64,000 bases of DNA, taken from positions 3,720,001 to 3,784,000 of the forward strand of contig NZ_UESZ01000001.1 of NCBI RefSeq assembly GCF_900108585.1, given 5' to 3'. The DNA is from Branchiibius hedensis. Lineage in GTDB: Bacteria; Actinomycetota; Actinomycetes; Actinomycetales; Dermatophilaceae. The notes under the pieces are model-generated. The model was not told the DNA's origin and searched no databases. It was given only the letters and a program-made list of their open reading frames with translations. This document shows, piece by piece, positions 17,273 to 27,260 of this stretch (within the stretch, counting starts at the first letter, position 1; each line of letters opens with the position of its first letter). Position numbers and translations under genes: made by a program.

Positions 17273-17302
17273 ATGTGTATGTCAGAGCCCCGCGATACAC
17301 AT
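17273..17302. promoter_or_regulatory. vapBC operator candidate
   Basis: Perfect 8-bp arms ATGTGTAT and ATACACAT, 14 bp apart, end 11 bp before the vapB start. VapB-type antitoxins usually repress their own operon by binding such repeats, alone or with VapC. Confidence 0.65.
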
Positions 17303-17313
17303 GGAGCATGGCA

Positions 17314-17505
17314 ATGCGTACCAACATTGATATCGACGACGAGCTCTTGGCCAAGGCCCAGGCCGCTACCGGGGCGACGACCAAGAAGGAGACCGTCCGG
17401 CTCGGGCTGGAGCTACTCGTCCGTCTGGATCAGCAGAAGGCGCTGCGTTCGCTGCGCGGTGCACTGGACTGGGATGACGACCTGGAGCGGATGCGTACGT
17501 CGTGA
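17314..17505 (+). CDS. vapB: VapB-family antitoxin
   Basis: 63 aa from ATG 17314, chosen because GGAG lies 7 bp upstream. MRTNIDIDDELLAKAQAATG...KETVRLGLELLVRL is the ribbon-helix-helix N terminus of the VapB/DUF2191 type. The acidic C terminus (LDWDDDLERMRTS) is the expected toxin-wrapping tail. It neutralises and co-represses with VapC. Its TGA overlaps the vapC GTG. Confidence 0.88.
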   Translation: MRTNIDIDDELLAKAQAATGATTKKETVRLGLELLVRLDQQKALRSLRGALDWDDDLERMRTS

Positions 17506-17891
17506 TCGTGGTCGACTCCAGCGTGTGGGTCGACTATTTCAACGGTAGATCGACGGCCGAGTCCGATCGGCTCGATGCCCTGTTGGGGACTGAACCGTTG
17601 GCCCTGGGGGACCTCATCCTCGCCGAGGTCTTGCAAGGATTCCGCGACGAGCGACATGCCCGACAGGCTGAACTCGAACTGCGCCGACTCACGATCTTCG
17701 AGATGCTTGGCGCGCATCAGGCGGTGGATGCCGCCCAGCGATACCGACAATTGCGCCGACGTGGATTCACGATCCGCAAGACCGCCGACGTCATCATTGC
17801 GTCGTTCTGCATCAGCCAGGGTCATCATCTGCTCGCGTCGGACCGAGACTTCGACCCCTTCAGCGGCGAACTCGGCCTACTGCGGGCCTGA
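17502..17891 (+). CDS. vapC: VapC-family PIN-domain toxin (ribonuclease)
   Basis: 129 aa. PIN fold with the acidic metal-binding set: VDSSVWVDYF (Asp5), LILAEVLQGF (Glu), KTADVIIASF (Asp) and LASDRDFDPF (Asp). Family members are Mg2+-dependent endoribonucleases, many of which cut tRNA or rRNA. GTG start with a 4-bp overlap with vapB. The pair is an accessory insertion between MBL and crp in an otherwise conserved block. Confidence 0.92.
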   Translation: MIVVDSSVWVDYFNGRSTAESDRLDALLGTEPLALGDLILAEVLQGFRDERHARQAELELRRLTIFEMLGAHQAVDAAQRYRQLRRRGFTIRKTADVIIASFCISQGHHLLASDRDFDPFSGELGLLRA

Positions 17892-17897
17892 GCGAAG

Positions 17898-18575
17898 TCA
17901 GCGGGCGCGGCGCTGCAGGCGCTCGGTGTCCAACAGGGTCACCGCACGGGCCTCGAGCTTGATCCAGCCGCGCGAGGTGAAGTCGGCCAGGGCCTTGTTG
18001 ACGGTTTCGCGAGAAGCGCCGACCAGCTGGGCCAACTCTTCCTGGGTCAGGTCGTGCGCGACCAGGATGCCGTCGTCCACCGGCTTGCCGAACCGCTCGG
18101 ACAGGTCGAGGAGCGCCTTGGCGACGCGACCGGGCACGTCCGTGAAGACCAGGTCACCCAGGGCTTCGTTGGTGCGGCGCAACCGACGGGCCAAGGTGCC
18201 CAGCATGGTCATCGCAACCTCGGGGCGGGTGGACAGGAACGCTGTCATGTCCGCGTGCGCGAGGCCGACCAGCTCCACATCCGACACTGCGGTGGCGGTT
18301 GCGGCGCGCGGGCCGGGGTCGAAGAGGCTGAGCTCGCCGAGCATTTCGCCGGAGCCGAGGATCGCCAGCAGGTTCTCCCGACCGTCCGAAGAACGCCGGC
18401 CCAACTTCACCTTGCCCTCGGTGATCACATACAGCGAGTCGCCCTGGTCACCCTCGTGGAACAGCTCGCGGCCACGCGGCACCCGCGCGGGAGTCATCGA
18501 CTCCAGCAGGGCCTGGGCATCGTGATCATTCAGGGGTGCGAACAGGGCTGCCTTACGGACGGCGTCGATCTCCAC
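17898..18575 (-). CDS. crp: Crp/Fnr-family transcriptional regulator (Crp/GlxR)
   Basis: 225 aa from a GTG at 18575, very similar by eye to mycobacterial Crp (Rv3676). The cNMP-binding domain includes [32 protein letters not shown]. The DNA-binding domain contains [10 protein letters not shown] and [23 protein letters not shown]. GlxR/Crp controls carbon metabolism, respiration and resuscitation genes. A TGTG-N8-CACA site lies 9 bp upstream of its start, suggesting autoregulation. It converges on vapC (6 bp apart) and diverges from nth. Confidence 0.95.
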   Translation of the reverse strand: MEIDAVRKAALFAPLNDHDAQALLESMTPARVPRGRELFHEGDQGDSLYVITEGKVKLGRRSSDGRENLLAILGSGEMLGELSLFDPGPRAATATAVSDVELVGLAHADMTAFLSTRPEVAMTMLGTLARRLRRTNEALGDLVFTDVPGRVAKALLDLSERFGKPVDDGILVAHDLTQEELAQLVGASRETVNKALADFTSRGWIKLEARAVTLLDTERLQRRAR

Positions 18576-18583
18576 AGGGTTAG

Positions 18584-18599
18584 TGTGCCATGCAACACA
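18584..18599. promoter_or_regulatory. Crp/GlxR binding site between crp and nth
   Basis: TGTGCCATGCAACACA matches the actinobacterial Crp/GlxR form TGTG-N8-CACA. It sits between the divergent starts of crp (18575) and nth (18636), so Crp probably controls itself and perhaps nth. Confidence 0.7.
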
Positions 18600-18635
18600 A
18601 GAACGCTTTCGCGGCCACACCGAGGACGGCATCAG

Positions 18636-19394
18636 TTGAAACGCCTGGACATCAGCGCCGAGACCCCGACCGGGCGAGTGCGCCGGGCCCGCAAGACCTA
18701 TCGAGCGCTGCACGAGGCCTATCCGTACGCGCACTGCGAGCTGGATTTCAGCAGCCCGCTACAGCTCCTGGTTGCCACCGTTCTCTCGGCGCAAACCACC
18801 GACGTCGGGGTCAACAAGGTGACACCTGTGCTGTTCGCGCGTTACCCGGACGCAGCGGCGCTCGCCGGCGCTGATCGCACCGAGCTGGAGGAAATTCTGC
18901 GGCCCACGGGGTTCTACCGGGTCAAGGCGAATTCCGTGCAGACGCTGGCGCAAGCGTTGCTGGAGAACTTCGGGGGTGAGGTTCCCGGCCGGCTCAAGGA
19001 CCTGGTGACCCTGCCCGGAGTCGGCCGCAAAACCGCGAACGTCGTCCTGGGCAATGCCTTCGGCGTGCCCGGCATCACCGTCGACACGCATTTCGGCCGG
19101 TTGGTGCGCCGGTTGGGCTGGACCGATGAGACCGACCCGGTGAAGGTCGAAGGCATCATCGGCGCGATGTTCCCGCGCAAGGACTGGACGATGCTGTCGC
19201 ACGTGCTGATCTTCCACGGCCGCCGGTTGTGTCACGCCAAGAAACCCGCGTGTGGGGTGTGCCCGGTCGCCCAGTGGTGCCCGTCGTACGGCGAGGGCGA
19301 ACTGGACGCGACCAAGGCCCGCAAGCTGCTCAAGTTCGAGTTGGCACCTGGCGCTGCCGGGGCACCGTCGGGCACCTTCGCCGGCCTGGACTAG
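18636..19394 (+). CDS. nth: Endonuclease III
   Basis: 252 aa from a TTG at 18636 (no ATG/GTG fits the expected N terminus). The helix-hairpin-helix [14 protein letters not shown] carries the catalytic lysine, VDTHFGRL carries the catalytic Asp, and C-x6-C-x2-C-x5-C ([17 protein letters not shown]) binds a [4Fe-4S] cluster. It removes oxidised pyrimidines and cleaves the abasic site. Its TAG stop lies inside the ACTAGC target duplication of the following IS element, so transposition happened exactly at the end of the gene without altering the protein. Confidence 0.95.
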   Translation: MKRLDISAETPTGRVRRARKTYRALHEAYPYAHCELDFSSPLQLLVATVLSAQTTDVGVNKVTPVLFARYPDAAALAGADRTELEEILRPTGFYRVKANSVQTLAQALLENFGGEVPGRLKDLVTLPGVGRKTANVVLGNAFGVPGITVDTHFGRLVRRLGWTDETDPVKVEGIIGAMFPRKDWTMLSHVLIFHGRRLCHAKKPACGVCPVAQWCPSYGEGELDATKARKLLKFELAPGAAGAPSGTFAGLD

Positions 19395-20314
19395 CTGTAG
19401 TGCCCCGCCAGGTTGGGTACGCGGTCTGCGGGTGAGCCACCTTTGAGCGCGGTGTGTGCGCGGTGGTGATTGTAGATGTGCAGGAAGTCCTCGTACGCGG
19501 CGGCGCGTTCGGTCTCGCTGGTGTAGGGGCGGGCGTAGGCCCACTCCTCGGTCAGGGTCCGGTTGAACCGCTCGACTTTCCCGTTGGTTTTCGGGGTGTA
19601 GGGGCGGGTGCGTTTATGGGTGATCCCATGGTCCTGCAGCATGTTCCGGAATAGGTGGGAGCGGTAACAGGACCCGTTGTCGGTCATCACCCGGTCCGTG
19701 GTGATCCCGACCTGCGCGAAGTGCGCCACCGCCCGTTGCATGAACGCGGTCGCGGTCTCCTTCTTCTCATCGGCCAGGATCTCTGAGTAGGCGTACCGGG
19801 AGTGGTCATCGACCGCGTGGTGCAGGTAGGCATACCCCCGCCCACTGCTGGAGGTAGCACGGGAGTTAGCTTTCCCCGCAGCGCGGCCATGGACCCGGTG
19901 TCCACCCCCATCGGGGATGCGGCCCAGCTTCTTGATGTCCACGTGGACCAAATCACCCGGGGCGTCGCGTTCGTAGCGCACCACCTTTCGACGACCGGCC
20001 CGTACCGGGGCACCAGTGGCCGGGTCCGTCCAGGACAACCGAAGACACCGGTACCGGGTCAGGATGCGGTGCACCGTGGCCGGATTCATCCCCAGGTGGT
20101 AGGCGATCCGGGCCGGCCCCCACCGCCGCGAAACCCGTAACCCCAGGACTCGCCGTTCCCGGCGCCTACTGGTGCGGTGCGGACATGACTGGGGCCGGCT
20201 GGGACGATCGCACATCCCCGCCGCACCATGCTGGCGGTACCGGGCCGCCTGTCGACGTCGCTCGAAAGTGAGGCCGTTGCGACGCTCGAAAATGAGGCCA
20301 CCGGTTCGTGTTGT

Positions 20315-21112
20315 CTAGTTTGCCGTGTCTTGGGTTCTGATGCTGGGCAGGGTGTCGATCCCGCGGTTGCGTAGCCGGTAGCTGGCGCCTTTGAGGGTGA
20401 GGACGTCGGCGTGGTGGACGACTCTGTCGATCATGGCGGCGGCGACGGCTTGGTCGCCGAATACGCCGCCCCAGCCGCTGAATGGCAGGTTGCTGGTGAG
20501 GATGAGCGAGGCGTGTTCATAGCGCGATGACACGAGTTGGAAGAACAGGTTCGCGGCGTCTTGTTCGAAGGGTAGGTAGCCGACTTCGTCGACGATGATC
20601 AGGCTGTAGCGGCGCAGTCGGGCGAGTTCTTGCGGGAGTCGACCGGCCTGGTGGGCATCGGTCAGGCGGGTGACCCACTCGGTTGCGGTGGCGAACAGCA
20701 CACGGTGTCCGTGGTTGGCCGCGGCGATCCCCAGTCCGGTGGCCAGGTGGGTCTTGCCGGTGCCGGGTGGCCCGAGCAGCACGACGTTGCGGGCTTCGGT
20801 GAGGAATCCACCCGAGGCCAAGGATGCGACCTGTTGCCGGACGGCGGGTTGGGCATCCCAGTCGAACTCCTCGATCGTCTTCCTCGCCCCGAACCCGGCG
20901 GCGCGGATCCGCAGCTGGGCGCCGGAGGCGTTGCGGGCGGCGACCTCACGATCCAGGACTGCGGCGAGGTACTCCTCGTGGGTCCAGCCGGCGTCCCTGG
21001 CATGATCAGCCAACCGGGCCGCGGCTTCGGTGATCCGGGGCGCCTTCAACGCTGATGCCAGGTAGGTCAGCTGTTTCAGCGCCTCGGTCGTCTCGGTCTT
21101 CTTCGTGGCCAT
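20315..21112 (-). CDS. istB: IS21-family transposition helper ATPase IstB
   Basis: 265 aa. AAA+ ATPase with Walker A LLGPPGTGKTHLA, Walker B LIIVDEVGYLPF and a C-terminal RNRGIDTLPS segment. IstB oligomerises on target DNA and stimulates the IstA transposase. Its ATG overlaps the istA stop (ATGA), and the two are translated together. Confidence 0.95.
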   Translation of the reverse strand: MATKKTETTEALKQLTYLASALKAPRITEAAARLADHARDAGWTHEEYLAAVLDREVAARNASGAQLRIRAAGFGARKTIEEFDWDAQPAVRQQVASLASGGFLTEARNVVLLGPPGTGKTHLATGLGIAAANHGHRVLFATATEWVTRLTDAHQAGRLPQELARLRRYSLIIVDEVGYLPFEQDAANLFFQLVSSRYEHASLILTSNLPFSGWGGVFGDQAVAAAMIDRVVHHADVLTLKGASYRLRNRGIDTLPSIRTQDTAN

Positions 21113-22329
21113 CAGGCGACCTCCTCGCCATCGATCAGGCCGAAGGCCCGGTCGTATTCGGCCAGGTCCCGTGCCAACTCCTGGTCGGGATCGGCGGCTG
21201 GTCGGGGTAGTTGGAACTGCTCACGCAGGACTTTCGCGGCCGCGACGTGGGCCGGGTCGGTGATCGTCATCCCGCGTGCCCACACCCGCTGGTGGGCGGC
21301 GACCAGGCGGCCCTCGTGGCGGACTTCGACCCTGGCCAGGTCGGCGTGGACGTCGACGAATCTGCCGATCACGTTCGGTTCCACGGAGTAGTCGCTGCTG
21401 TCGACACGCACGTAGTAGTCACGTCCCAGCCGGACCCGGTTGACCCATCCCACCGCTGGCGGCACGGGTGGCAGCGGCAGCATCGCGGCCCGGTCGGCAT
21501 CGACCAGATCGACCGGGCGAGCCTTGATGGTCCGCACGACACGGCTATTCGCCAGTCCAAGCCAGTCGCGGAACTGGGCATCGAAGTCAGCCGGTGACTC
21601 AAAGGTCCGCCCGGGCATAAAGGACGTCTCGTAGTAGCGGTTGCGGCGTTCGACCACACCCTTGGATTCAGGGTCGTAGGGCTTCAACCGCAACAGGGTG
21701 GTCGCCAAGGTGCCGGTGAACGCGCCGACTCCCTCGGCATGCCGCTTCCCGCGACCGATCCCAGTCTCGTTGTCCCAGATCAACCGACGCGGAACCCGGC
21801 CGAGGTCTTGCAGCAGTTCCCACATGCCCAGCAACAGGTCCTGGGTATGGCGGGTCGGGATCATCCGCCCGACCATGAACCGGGAATGCGCGGCAGTGAT
21901 CACCATCACCGGCAGCAACGTCCTGCTGCCGTCCTCCAGCGGGATCTTCCGCGGCGGGAACCACAGGTCGCACTGCGCCGCGTCACCCGGCAACCAAATC
22001 AACCGATCGCAGGGGTCAACCGGCCGATGCTCAGGTCGCAAACGCCGCACGTTGTCACGGAACCAGGTGATCGACCCCGTCCAGCCGACCCGTTCGGCGA
22101 TCACCGTCGCTGGCATGTCTGGTGTCTTCACCAGCAGTTGCCGCACCGCCGGCTCGAACGGCGTGAACGATGTCGGACCCGCTGGCCGCTCGTACTTCGG
22201 GGGCCGGTCCGAGGCCAACGCCCGCTCCACCGTCGACCTGCCAATGCCCAACTCTCGTGCGACCTGACGCTGCGGAACACCATCCGCCACCAGCCGCCGG
22301 ATCAAAGCCCAATCCTCCACAGAGATCAC
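21112..22329 (-). CDS. istA: IS21-family transposase IstA
   Basis: 405 aa. N-terminal HTH (RQVARELGIGRSTVERAL) and a DDE core: CDLWFPPRKIP, then DNETGIGRGKRHAE and the E in SKGVVERRNRYYE. A C-terminal beta-barrel region includes VNRVRLGRDYYVRVDSSDYSVEP. It cuts the IS ends and joins them to the target. Intact by length and motifs, so this element is probably still mobile. Confidence 0.95.
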   Translation of the reverse strand: MISVEDWALIRRLVADGVPQRQVARELGIGRSTVERALASDRPPKYERPAGPTSFTPFEPAVRQLLVKTPDMPATVIAERVGWTGSITWFRDNVRRLRPEHRPVDPCDRLIWLPGDAAQCDLWFPPRKIPLEDGSRTLLPVMVITAAHSRFMVGRMIPTRHTQDLLLGMWELLQDLGRVPRRLIWDNETGIGRGKRHAEGVGAFTGTLATTLLRLKPYDPESKGVVERRNRYYETSFMPGRTFESPADFDAQFRDWLGLANSRVVRTIKARPVDLVDADRAAMLPLPPVPPAVGWVNRVRLGRDYYVRVDSSDYSVEPNVIGRFVDVHADLARVEVRHEGRLVAAHQRVWARGMTITDPAHVAAAKVLREQFQLPRPAADPDQELARDLAEYDRAFGLIDGEEVA

Positions 22330-22664
22330 CCATCCAATCTGTCTGGGTGGCCTCGTTTTCGACCGTCGCTATGGCCTCGTTTTCAAGCGTCGTCGACACC
22401 GCCCAGCGGTGCGCGGTGGTGACCGAGACCCCGAACCGGTCTGCGGCCCGCCGCAACGGCCACCCATCGTCCACCACGCACCGCGCCAGGCGCAGGCGAC
22501 CAGTCGCAGAAAGCGGGGCATTAGCGTGGACCATGAGGACCTCCGGGTTTGGGGATGTGTTTGCTTCGTCGCTTCACACCTCACCCGGAGGTCTTCCTCA
22601 AGTCACGCCGACAGGCCGAGAACCGTTCCTAACGTCCCGGGGCAGTACAACTAGCCCCGACTAC

Positions 22665-22731
22665 CCCGATTTTTGCAGCGCAACTCACCCCAGGAAGCAC
22701 CGACGCAGTGAGTTGCGCTGCAAAAGTCGGG
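22665..22731. terminator. Very long hairpin downstream of ureD
   Basis: Two 24-nt arms (22665-22688 and 22708-22731) are complementary with a single mismatch and a 19-nt loop; the core is GCAGCGCAACTCAC. It lies 12 bp beyond the ureD stop and 10 bp from the IS481 target duplication. Position suggests termination of the urease operon. The stem is far longer than the other terminators in this window, so a small repetitive element or processed RNA is also possible. Confidence 0.6.
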
Positions 22732-22742
22732 ACTGAAGCGGC

Positions 22743-23696
22743 CTACTTGCGGATCCGCGGTGCGGGTACGCCGAGTAGCAGCTCCCGCGTGACCTGCCAC
22801 GCCGTCGTCGTGAGCCGCTGCAGCTGCACGGTGTCGTCACCGAGGATCCGCACCCACGCACCGCAATCTGCCGGCAGCACACTGACGCCGAAGAGCGTGC
22901 CGTCCTCGGTCATCGGCGCGAGCGCTTCGTGCAAGCGATCAGCGACGACGCCGGCCGGCTGCAACGGGCTGATCACGTAGAGCGATGCCATGATGTCGCG
23001 ATCGGCGATCCCGGCCGGACCAGAGGCGCTGGGCACCAACCGCACGCGGTCCAGGAGCAAGGGTGATCCGTCGGGGCGCAGCACTTCCAGATCGGCGGCG
23101 TACACGTCGTACTCACCGCGCTCGCCACGGGAGAGGCGGCCGGCGTAGACCGTCTCGCCCAGCACCGCGGTCGCGTCAGGATGCACAACGGCCCGAACCC
23201 GTTGGTAGAAGCGGGAATTCGCATAGGGGATGACCGGATCGGGCAGAAACTCGGCGTACGCGCCCGCCTCGATCATCAGGTTGATCTGGGAGGCGGCGTA
23301 GCCGTGCTCCATCCGATAGATCTTGGTGTGCGCCTGGGTGGTGACGTGGCTGGCGGACCCGGGCCCGAACCGTAGGTCCATGCGCTGCCGGTCGCCCTGC
23401 AGCACACCGCCACCGGTGGTCATCACGTAGGTGTAGGGGATGTCCGGGCGGCCCTGGTCGTAGTAGAGCGGCCGCATGATCTGCAGCGGACTCTTCTGGT
23501 AGTGGTGCGTCAGTTCCGTGCGCGGCCCGCCACGGTGGGTGCGCACCTCGAAGTCCAGTTCGAGTACGCCGACCTTCCCCGGGCTGCCCACCGGCAAGTG
23601 ACCGCCGCCCGGGCCATACCCGGCGACCTCGGCAGGGACCCGGTCGATCTCGTAATGGGCGGGTTGTAAGCGGTGATCCAGGGCGATGGCGCTCAT
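22743..23696 (-). CDS. ureD: Urease accessory protein UreD
   Basis: 317 aa. UreD/UreH fold with the family block YVMTTGGGVLQGDRQRMDLRFGPG and QAHTKIYRM. UreD is the scaffold that docks UreF-UreG on apo-urease and carries nickel to the active site. It is the last gene of the operon and overlaps the ureG stop by 4 bp. Confidence 0.95.
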   Translation of the reverse strand: MSAIALDHRLQPAHYEIDRVPAEVAGYGPGGGHLPVGSPGKVGVLELDFEVRTHRGGPRTELTHHYQKSPLQIMRPLYYDQGRPDIPYTYVMTTGGGVLQGDRQRMDLRFGPGSASHVTTQAHTKIYRMEHGYAASQINLMIEAGAYAEFLPDPVIPYANSRFYQRVRAVVHPDATAVLGETVYAGRLSRGERGEYDVYAADLEVLRPDGSPLLLDRVRLVPSASGPAGIADRDIMASLYVISPLQPAGVVADRLHEALAPMTEDGTLFGVSVLPADCGAWVRILGDDTVQLQRLTTTAWQVTRELLLGVPAPRIRK

Positions 23697-24328
23697 CCCA
23701 CCGGATCCGGCTGACGGCTGGCCCAGACGGCCATGATCTCCTCGTGCAGTTGCGGCAGGCCGGTGCCCTCGAGGGAGTTGGTGAGGACCACGGGCGCCCC
23801 GTCCCGGACGGCGTGGGCGTCCCGCTCCATCACGGACAGATCGGTGCGCACGTACTGCGCGATGTCGATCTTGTTGATCACCAGGATGTCGCTCTCGGTG
23901 ATCCCAGGCCCGCGTTTGCGCGGCATCTTCTCGCCCTCGGAGGTGTCCAGCACGAAGACGAACACGTCGGCCAGCGCGGGGGAGAAGGTCAGCGTGAGGT
24001 TGTCGCCGCCGGACTCGTAGATCAGCGTGTCGATCTCCGGGAACTGCTCCAGCAGGTCTTCGCCGGCGGCCAGGTTCATCGTGGGGTCATCGCGCACGGC
24101 CGTGTGCGGGCACGCACCGGTCTCGACCCCGATCACCCGCTCGGGATCCAGGATGCCGGCGAGTTCACGGCGTACGTGATGGGCGTCCTCCTGGGTGTAG
24201 ATGTCGTTGGTGATCACCCCCGGGTGGCGGCCGGCCTCGATGAGGATGGGGACGAGCGCTTCGGTGAGTGCGGTCTTGCCCGATCCGACCGGGCCACCGA
24301 TGCCGATGCGTAGAACGTTGGTGGACAT
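23693..24328 (-). CDS. ureG: Urease accessory GTPase UreG
   Basis: 211 aa from ATG 24328, chosen for the upstream AGGAGG and because IGIGGPVGSGKTALTEAL is the UreG P-loop. CPHTAVRDD includes the conserved Cys-Pro-His nickel site at the dimer interface. ESGGDNLTLTFSP and NKIDIAQYVRTDL are further GTPase blocks. It has no N-terminal His-rich tail, unlike some UreG proteins. GTP hydrolysis drives Ni2+ delivery with UreF and UreD. Confidence 0.96.
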   Translation of the reverse strand: MSTNVLRIGIGGPVGSGKTALTEALVPILIEAGRHPGVITNDIYTQEDAHHVRRELAGILDPERVIGVETGACPHTAVRDDPTMNLAAGEDLLEQFPEIDTLIYESGGDNLTLTFSPALADVFVFVLDTSEGEKMPRKRGPGITESDILVINKIDIAQYVRTDLSVMERDAHAVRDGAPVVLTNSLEGTGLPQLHEEIMAVWASRQPDPVG

Positions 24329-24368
24329 GGGGACTCGCCCTCCTGCTAGTCGTGCGGTGTGGCTGATG

Positions 24369-25068
24369 CTACGTGGTGAACAGGCGCGCATCGGCCCGTT
24401 CGTGTCCTGCCGAGCAGATGTCGGTCAGCGGTGCGAAACCGCCGATGTCCTCGGCCGGCCGCGTGACGGCCGCGGCGGCGACCTCTTCAACGGTCGAGGC
24501 GACCTCCCGCAGGATCAGCTGCGCGGCAATGTGGTCCGCCAGCCGCAGCCGCAGAGCCGCTCCGGTGAAGCTGGATGCGAACGCGAACAGGTCTGAGGCA
24601 ACCGCCCGTTCGACGCTGACTCCCGCTGCGGCGTAACAGATTCCGCTGATCACCGGTTGGCACCCGGGCACCTCGCGAGAGCTGACCAACTCGCCGTACG
24701 CCGAGACCACCGGATCGTCCACGAGCGGGCCAGCCGTGCGCATCAGTTGGCGTCCACTGCGCACGGAGGCGGCCCGCAGTTCGCGGTTCAGCTTGGTGGC
24801 GAAGAGCAGCTGGTCGATCCGCTGGATCTCGCGCAGGTCGCCCGCCCGGGCCGCATCGTGGACCCGGGCCAGCGCGGTGGCGTCCGCGGGGCCGATCGAC
24901 GTACGCAGCAGGTCCGCCAGCAACTCACCGACCTCGTCGGGATCGACCAGGCCGCGTTGCCGGAAGCCCTCCAGACCGTGGGACATCGTGTAAAGCCCAC
25001 TGGGAAAAGCCGAGTCGGCCAGCTGCAGGCTGAACAGCAACTGGCCGACGTCGGAGGAGATGCCCGGA

Positions 25069-25076
<8 letters not shown>
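24369..25076 (-). CDS. ureF: Urease accessory protein UreF
   Basis: 235 aa, all-helical. The family blocks [21 protein letters not shown] near the N terminus and [25 protein letters not shown] are visible. UreF acts as the GTPase-regulating bridge between UreD and UreG. It overlaps the ureC stop by 8 bp, so translation is coupled. Confidence 0.94.
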
Positions 25077-26792
<1,716 letters not shown>

Positions 26793-26793
<1 letters not shown>

Positions 26794-27260
26794 CAGCGTG
26801 CACCCTTCGTGGTCGTCTTCTTGGCCGGGGCCTTCTTCGCAGTCGCCTTCTTGGCGGCAGGTGCCTTCCCGACGCGCGCGGCGGGGGCGCCGTTCTGGAA
26901 ACCGTTGGGCTCCAACGCCGCCAGTGCAGCGACCTTGGTGTGCGGAGCGTCCAGCCCGCCGTCGACCAGACCGTTGAAGCCCACGAGGTAGCGGCCACCC
27001 GCGTAGGCCACGAGGGTCACCTCCTTGGTCTCACCGGGTTCGAAGCGGACACCGGTGCCTGCCGGGATGTCCAGGTGCGAACCCCAGGCCAGTTCCCGCT
27101 CGAACAGCAGCGCCCGGTTGGCCTCGAAGAAGTGGAAGTGCGAACCCACCTGCACAGGCCGATCACCGGTGTTGGTCACCCGGAGGGTGACCGATGCTCG
27201 CCCGGCGTTGATCTCGATGTCGTCAGATTGGTGCTCATACTGCGGTTTGCGGGAGGCCAT
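26793..27260 (-). CDS. ureB: Urease subunit beta, with Lys/Ala-rich C-terminal tail
   Basis: 155 aa from ATG 27260, with GGAAAGG 6 bp upstream. The core reads [19 protein letters not shown] and GYLVGFN-like beta blocks. After the core a tail of about 25 residues ([17 protein letters not shown]...) is unusual for UreB, which is normally about 100-130 aa. The tail resembles the nucleic-acid-binding tail of TopA in this same window. It begins inside the end of the His-tailed CbiX gene (26-bp overlap). Confidence 0.92.

Larger units (their letters stand above)
20250..22398 (-). mobile_element. IS21-family insertion sequence (istA-istB)
   Basis: 2149 bp. The ends read TGTCGACGTCGCTCGAAA at the left and, as reverse complement, TGTCGACGACGCTTGAAA at the right. 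Inside each end a second related GCGACG-TCGAAAA-GAGGCCA unit repeats, the multiple-repeat end architecture of IS21. A 5-bp duplication CCGCC (20245-20249, 22399-22403) was identified by comparison with the uninterrupted IS481 copy 1. Confidence 0.94.
19391..22534 (-). pseudogene. IS481-family transposase, interrupted by IS21-family element
   Basis: The gene begins at ATG 22534 (MVHANAPLSATGRLRLARCV...) and continues to the HTH (about residue 45), where an IS21-family element enters. The remainder resumes before 20249 and ends at 19391. Removing 20250-22398 plus one CCGCC copy restores a frame identical to the intact copy 1 transposase apart from the last residue. The two halves cannot make an active protein as they stand, although copy 1 could act on this element's ends in trans. 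Confidence 0.92.
19396..22649 (-). mobile_element. IS481-family insertion sequence, copy 2 (composite with inner IS21)
   Basis: The ends are TGTAGTGCC at 19396 and GGCAGTACA ending at 22649, the same terminal repeats as copy 1 in opposite orientation. A 6-bp target duplication ACTAGC flanks it (19390-19395 and 22650-22655). Length without the insert is about 1100 bp. It sits between the nth stop and the hairpin downstream of ureD. Both IS481 copies chose an ACTAG target. Confidence 0.93.
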
